DNA from: an uncultured Alphaproteobacteria bacterium
Lineage (GTDB): Bacteria > Pseudomonadota > Alphaproteobacteria > HIMB59
Assembly: GCA_902599045.1 (NCBI GenBank)
Contig: CACKEA010000001.1
Span: 62,001-126,000 of the forward strand
Direction: 5' to 3'
Length of the DNA stretch: 64,000 nt
Shown: positions 60,475 to 64,000 of the stretch, one piece after another
Numbering within the stretch: position 1 is the first letter of the stretch
Layout: the number at the start of each line of letters is the position of its first letter
The notes under the pieces: generated by a model
Seen by the model: only the letters and a program-made list of their open reading frames with translations
What the model was told of the DNA's origin: nothing
Databases searched by the model: none
Translations under genes and position numbers: made by a program

Positions 60475-61731
60475 ATGCATTTAAACGAATTAAAAGACAA
60501 AAAACCTCAAGAACTTCTTGATTATGCTGAATCATTAGGTATTGAAAATGCCTCCGGCTTAAAAAAACAAGACATATATTTTTCTGTTCTCAAAAAATTT
60601 GCTGAAAAAAATGAAGAAATAATTGGAGAAGGAGTTTTAGAAACAATGCAAGATGGTTTTGGATTTCTTCGCTCTGCAGACTCTAACTATTTACCTGGGC
60701 CAGATGACATATATGTAAGCCCTAATCAAATTAAAAGATATGGATTAAGAAAAGGAGATACTCTAGAAGGTCCTATTCGCCCTCCAAAAGATGGTGAGAG
60801 ATATTTTGCTTTAGTTGAAACCAATAAAGTTAATTTTATAGAAATCGCTAAAAATAATAAATTTAAAACAAATTTTGATAATCTAACCCCATTATATCCT
60901 GAGAAAAAGTTTAATTTAGAAACAGAAAAACCTGATACAGATCTCTCCTCAAGAATTATTGATATTATTGCTCCTGTTGGAGCAGGTCAAAGATCTTTAA
61001 TTGTTGCTCCACCAAGATCTGGTAAGACTGTAATTTTACAAAAAATTGCAAAATCAATTGCAGAAAATTTCCCTAAAGTTTATTTAATGGTTCTTTTAAT
61101 AGATGAAAGACCTGAAGAAGTTACTGATATGCAAAGATCTGTCAATGGAGAGGTTATAAGTTCAACATTTGATGAACCAGCAGCAAGACACGTACAAGTA
61201 GCTGAAATGGTTATAGAAAAGGCAAAAAGATTAGCTGAAAATAAATATGATGTGGTCATTCTTTTAGACTCCATAACAAGGCTAGGTAGAGCCTATAACA
61301 CTGTTGTACCCTCAAGTGGAAAAGTTTTAACAGGTGGTGTCGATGCAAACGCTTTACAAAGACCTAAAAGATTTTTTGGTGCTGCTAGAAACATTGAGGA
61401 AGGAGGATCACTAACTATTGTTGCTACTGCTTTGATTGAAACTGGTAGCAGAATGGACGAAGTAATTTTTGAAGAATTTAAAGGAACAGGTAATTCCGAG
61501 ATTGTCTTAGATAGGAAACTTTCTGATAAAAGAACATATCCAGCTATTGATGTTCAAAAATCAGGTACTAGAAAAGAGGACTTGCTACTAGATGCAGGAG
61601 ATCTTCAAAAAGTGTTTATTTTAAGGAAAATTCTATCTTCTATGGGCACTGTTGATGCTATGGAATTTTTACTAGATAAGATGAAAGACTGTAAAACCAA
61701 TGAAGAGTTTTTCAGCAGTATGAATCAGTAA
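60475..61731 (+). CDS. rho: Transcription termination factor Rho
   Basis: Hexameric RNA helicase. The 418-residue protein has an N-terminal helical domain ([20 protein letters not shown]), an OSB-fold RNA-binding domain ([34 protein letters not shown]), Walker [17 protein letters not shown] (about 177-192), Walker [17 protein letters not shown] and the Q/R-loops in [26 protein letters not shown]. The size is normal. It diverges from maf across the candidate origin and converges with the GDPD gene. Confidence 0.98.
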   Translation: MHLNELKDKKPQELLDYAESLGIENASGLKKQDIYFSVLKKFAEKNEEIIGEGVLETMQDGFGFLRSADSNYLPGPDDIYVSPNQIKRYGLRKGDTLEGPIRPPKDGERYFALVETNKVNFIEIAKNNKFKTNFDNLTPLYPEKKFNLETEKPDTDLSSRIIDIIAPVGAGQRSLIVAPPRSGKTVILQKIAKSIAENFPKVYLMVLLIDERPEEVTDMQRSVNGEVISSTFDEPAARHVQVAEMVIEKAKRLAENKYDVVILLDSITRLGRAYNTVVPSSGKVLTGGVDANALQRPKRFFGAARNIEEGGSLTIVATALIETGSRMDEVIFEEFKGTGNSEIVLDRKLSDKRTYPAIDVQKSGTRKEDLLLDAGDLQKVFILRKILSSMGTVDAMEFLLDKMKDCKTNEEFFSSMNQ

Positions 61732-61737
61732 TACAAA

Positions 61738-62649
61738 TCAATACCATTTAATATTTTTTCTCTCACAAAGGTCTTTAAGTCTTGCAGGATAATCCGTTAT
61801 TATTCCATCAACCCCATAATCAATCATTCTCAACATCTCAAATTCCTCATTAACTGTCCAAACATTTACAGGAAGCCCCACTTCATGAGATATTCTTACA
61901 ACAGCTTTATTAATATCATTATATTTAGGGTGCCATGCCCTCCCACCTAGTGTTTTGATTAGTCTGGGTAGTTCATTAACATCACTATCGTATAAAGGCA
62001 TAAAGTTTAACCAGGGGGATTTATCATAAACTTTACCTTTTCCCTCAGATGTTAAATATGCCCTAGATATTTTTGGATAAGTTACTTTTATTTCATTTAA
62101 AATTCTCCAATCAAATGATGAGAAAATGATTTTATCATTTAATTCAAATTTATTTACATTCTTCATAATTAATCTAACCATTTCATCAGGATTGGGTGTT
62201 AAGTATTTTTCAATTGGGGTCGATTTAATTTCTAAGTTTATCACCAGATTGTCTGATAAATTTTTTGAAGTTAATTCAAGAAGTTCAGACAATTTAGGTA
62301 TTTCTTGTGCAGGTAAGTTTTTTTGGTTATCAAATTTTCTTCCATATTTCGATTTTTTATTAATGGATCCAATAGTAAATTTGGATAATTGTTCATAAGT
62401 TAAATCGTATATTTTGACGTCATCATTTGTTATCCAATTTCCCTCACTGTCTTTTGTGAGAGCTGGGTTTAGCCTAAAGTCATGATTAATAACCGGGACA
62501 AGGTCTTTAGTTAGCAAAATGTCAGTTTCATAAGCATTAATATCATTTTCAAATAAATACTTAAAACTCTTTAATGTATTTTCAGGAAGATCTCCCTTTG
62601 TTCCTCTGTGTCCATAAATCTTAATGTGTTCAGGTTTAGATAAGATCAA
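61738..62649 (-). CDS. Glycerophosphodiester phosphodiesterase
   Basis: A 303-residue TIM-barrel enzyme that cleaves glycerophosphodiesters to glycerol-3-phosphate. It shows IYGHRGTKGDLPENTLKSF (catalytic His and Arg), AYETDILLTKDLVPVINHDF (metal-binding Glu and Asp, second His), LEIKST and NVWTVNEEFEMLRMIDYGVDGIITDYP. It has no signal peptide, so it is probably cytoplasmic and recycles membrane-derived phosphodiesters. That fits the phosphate-saving gene set at the left of the window. Confidence 0.93.
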   Translation of the reverse strand: MILSKPEHIKIYGHRGTKGDLPENTLKSFKYLFENDINAYETDILLTKDLVPVINHDFRLNPALTKDSEGNWITNDDVKIYDLTYEQLSKFTIGSINKKSKYGRKFDNQKNLPAQEIPKLSELLELTSKNLSDNLVINLEIKSTPIEKYLTPNPDEMVRLIMKNVNKFELNDKIIFSSFDWRILNEIKVTYPKISRAYLTSEGKGKVYDKSPWLNFMPLYDSDVNELPRLIKTLGGRAWHPKYNDINKAVVRISHEVGLPVNVWTVNEEFEMLRMIDYGVDGIITDYPARLKDLCERKNIKWY

Positions 62650-62698
62650 ATTATGTCCATTTATTTAGATAACTTTTTCTTTAATTAAATTAAAATAA

Positions 62699-63349
62699 TT
62701 ATTTTAAAATAGATATATCCAATTTATTTAATTTTAATTTACAAGACTCAAAAATTTCATCACTATGATAAATACCTGGAAATGCAATACATTGTATGCC
62801 AGCATTAATAGCTGATTTTGCACTTTCTTCAGAGTCTTCAATTGCTAAACAATCTTTTTTTTCTAAATTCATAATCTCTAAGGCTTTAAAATAAATATCT
62901 GGATTTGGTTTAGGCTTAGATACTAAATTTTTATTCCCTATGAAGCTAAAATCTTCTTTATTTATTTGACCATCTAGTGCTTTAAATATCGCAGTAATAT
63001 TTTTCTTTGAGGTAGATGATACTAGTCCAATTTTAATATTATTTTTCTTTGCATATTTAAAAATTTTTAAAACACCTTTTCTGGCACTAATACTATTTGA
63101 GATAACAATTTCATTAAAAATATCTGTTTTATTTTTCCATATCTTTTTTGCGTTGACGTTTTCACCATTTTGTCTTGCAAAATCCTCAATTCTTCTTATC
63201 CCCCCAGATTTTTTTAGCAATTCACTATAAGTCTTTCTACTCCAATACCAGTTTAACCTTTCCCTTTTAAATGCATGATTAAAAGATTTTCGTTGGATGT
63301 CAGACGTTTCTATTAATGTCCCTATAGACCCAAATAAGACTGCTTTCAT
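62699..63349 (-). CDS. HAD-superfamily protein lacking the catalytic DxD motif
   Basis: A 216-residue protein of the CbbY/beta-phosphoglucomutase-like HAD branch. Motif II (IGLVSSTSKKN), motif III Lys (VSKPKPNPDIYFKALE) and motif IV (CLAIEDSEESAKSA) are clear. Motif I reads VLFGSIGTLIETSDIQR where active enzymes have FDxDGTL, so both catalytic Asp are gone. The frame is open and otherwise conserved, so this looks like a maintained pseudoenzyme rather than decay. It diverges from mnmE with 40 bases between starts. Confidence 0.85.
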   Translation of the reverse strand: MKAVLFGSIGTLIETSDIQRKSFNHAFKRERLNWYWSRKTYSELLKKSGGIRRIEDFARQNGENVNAKKIWKNKTDIFNEIVISNSISARKGVLKIFKYAKKNNIKIGLVSSTSKKNITAIFKALDGQINKEDFSFIGNKNLVSKPKPNPDIYFKALEIMNLEKKDCLAIEDSEESAKSAINAGIQCIAFPGIYHSDEIFESCKLKLNKLDISILK

Positions 63350-63389
63350 GGCTAGACTAGCATAATTATAAATTTATAATGTAAAAGCT

Positions 63390-64000
63390 TTGTTTAATAC
63401 AGGAACAATTTATTCAAATTTTACACCATTGGTTAAATCGCCTGTTATAGGTTATAGAATATCGGGAGAGGATGTTTTACTAGTATTAAAGAAACTTACT
63501 AAAAGAAATTTTTCTAAAGATCATTCAATAATGAAATTAGTGGAACTTCATAATATAGATGGAACAATTTTAGACAAATGTAATGTTGTATATTTTAAAT
63601 CACCTAACTCATTCACAGGAGAGGATGTTTGCGAAATATTTATTCATGGTTCGCCCCTTATAGCCAGTCAGCTTGAGCAATTATTTAAAGACCTCAATAT
63701 ACCTGGATTAAGATTGGCTCAAAGAGGGGAGTTTTCTCTCCGCTCTGTTTTAAATAACAAATATTCCCTTAAACAGGCCAAAGCAATCAATTTAATTATA
63801 AATAATGAGTCTTTTTCCTCATTAGAATATGATAAAAAAATCCTATTTGAAGGCGACTCAGTTAGTGGTCTTGACCCTCTTAGAGAAGATATTGTAAATT
63901 TGTTTTCTGAAATCACTGCATCTATCGATTTTGTTGATGATGAAGTGTTTAATTTTAAAAAAATAATAAAAAAATCAAGGAATTTTTTTAACAATTGTAA
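63390..64000 (+). CDS. mnmE: MnmE tRNA-modification GTPase, N-terminal part (cut by window edge)
   Basis: The first 203 codons of MnmE, which with MnmG modifies U34 of several tRNAs. The frame opens at TTG 63390 (no in-frame ATG upstream before a stop). It shows GTIYSNFTPLVKSPVIGYRISG, SPNSFTGEDVCEIFIHGSPL, PGLRLAQRGEFSLRSVLNNKYSLKQA and ASIDFVDDEVF, the formyl-tetrahydrofolate-binding domain in normal order. The GTPase domain lies beyond the window. mnmE near rho and the candidate origin is common in alphaproteobacteria. Confidence 0.9.
   Translation, partial: MFNTGTIYSNFTPLVKSPVIGYRISGEDVLLVLKKLTKRNFSKDHSIMKLVELHNIDGTILDKCNVVYFKSPNSFTGEDVCEIFIHGSPLIASQLEQLFKDLNIPGLRLAQRGEFSLRSVLNNKYSLKQAKAINLIINNESFSSLEYDKKILFEGDSVSGLDPLREDIVNLFSEITASIDFVDDEVFNFKKIIKKSRNFFNNC

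Noticed and set aside
63719-63994. Open frame on the minus strand at the right edge
   Set aside because: It is antisense to mnmE, whose family motifs are clear on the plus strand.
1-64000. tRNA or rRNA genes, CRISPR arrays, insertion sequences, prophage genes
   Set aside because: Reading the intergenic gaps and the protein set showed none; no repeat-spacer pattern, transposase or phage structural gene was found.

Overview
This AT-rich window reads as the chromosome of a small, streamlined marine alphaproteobacterium. Intergenic gaps are short, many start and stop codons overlap, and lysine, isoleucine and asparagine are frequent. It carries a proteorhodopsin with a full retinal pathway and several alphaproteobacterial gene orders: hrcA-grpE-dnaK-dnaJ opposite rph-rdgB, and hslVU/smr/tim44/dnaQ/coaE/aroE/maf next to rho and mnmE. 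A HIMB59/AEGEAN-169-like or other AT-rich oceanic lineage is my inference; no rRNA is present to settle it.

Layout, left to right. (1) 1-9707 is a phosphorus block: pstA (partial), pstC, pstS behind a three-half-site Pho box, phoR, ppk and sixA on the minus strand, then ppx and a large secreted beta-propeller protein on the plus strand. (2) 9746-20436 is mixed housekeeping: an ATP-grasp-like unknown, glnD, trpS, an Nfu protein, a Bax-like glucosaminidase, a polysaccharide deacetylase, tsaB, msrA, an SMP-30 protein and small secreted unknowns. (3) 20475-27779 is the phototrophy block: a prenyl diphosphate synthase, blue-type proteorhodopsin with its own promoter region and strong terminator, then crtI-crtB-crtY-blh, with ispH facing it. 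(4) 27812-38001 holds pyruvate carboxylase, nth, DUF2244, dapB, a rhodanese and a cytochrome c, the tungstate transporter tupABC, a cytochrome b561 and a cysteine synthase. (5) 38003-43155 holds a cystathionine lyase/synthase, small secreted proteins, two transporters and ogt. It also contains two GC-rich hairpin elements, near 39261-39316 and 42621-42672, that share a pyrimidine-rich core and match no RNA family I recognise. (6) 43155-54712 holds the heat-shock operon with a sigma-32-like promoter, rph-rdgB, the divergent lpoA-like/rsmI pair, a BON lipoprotein, and hisB-hisH-hisA-hisF with a HIT protein. (7) 54751-64000 holds hslVU, smr, tim44, dnaQ, coaE, aroE, a divergent maf, a likely replication-origin interval at 60241-60474, rho, a glycerophosphodiesterase, a HAD protein lacking its catalytic aspartates, and the start of mnmE.

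Together the genes describe a cell adapted to low phosphate (high-affinity uptake, polyphosphate storage and recycling, phosphodiester cleavage) that supplements its energy with light through a retinal-based proton pump. I found no tRNA, rRNA, CRISPR array, insertion sequence or prophage in the window.
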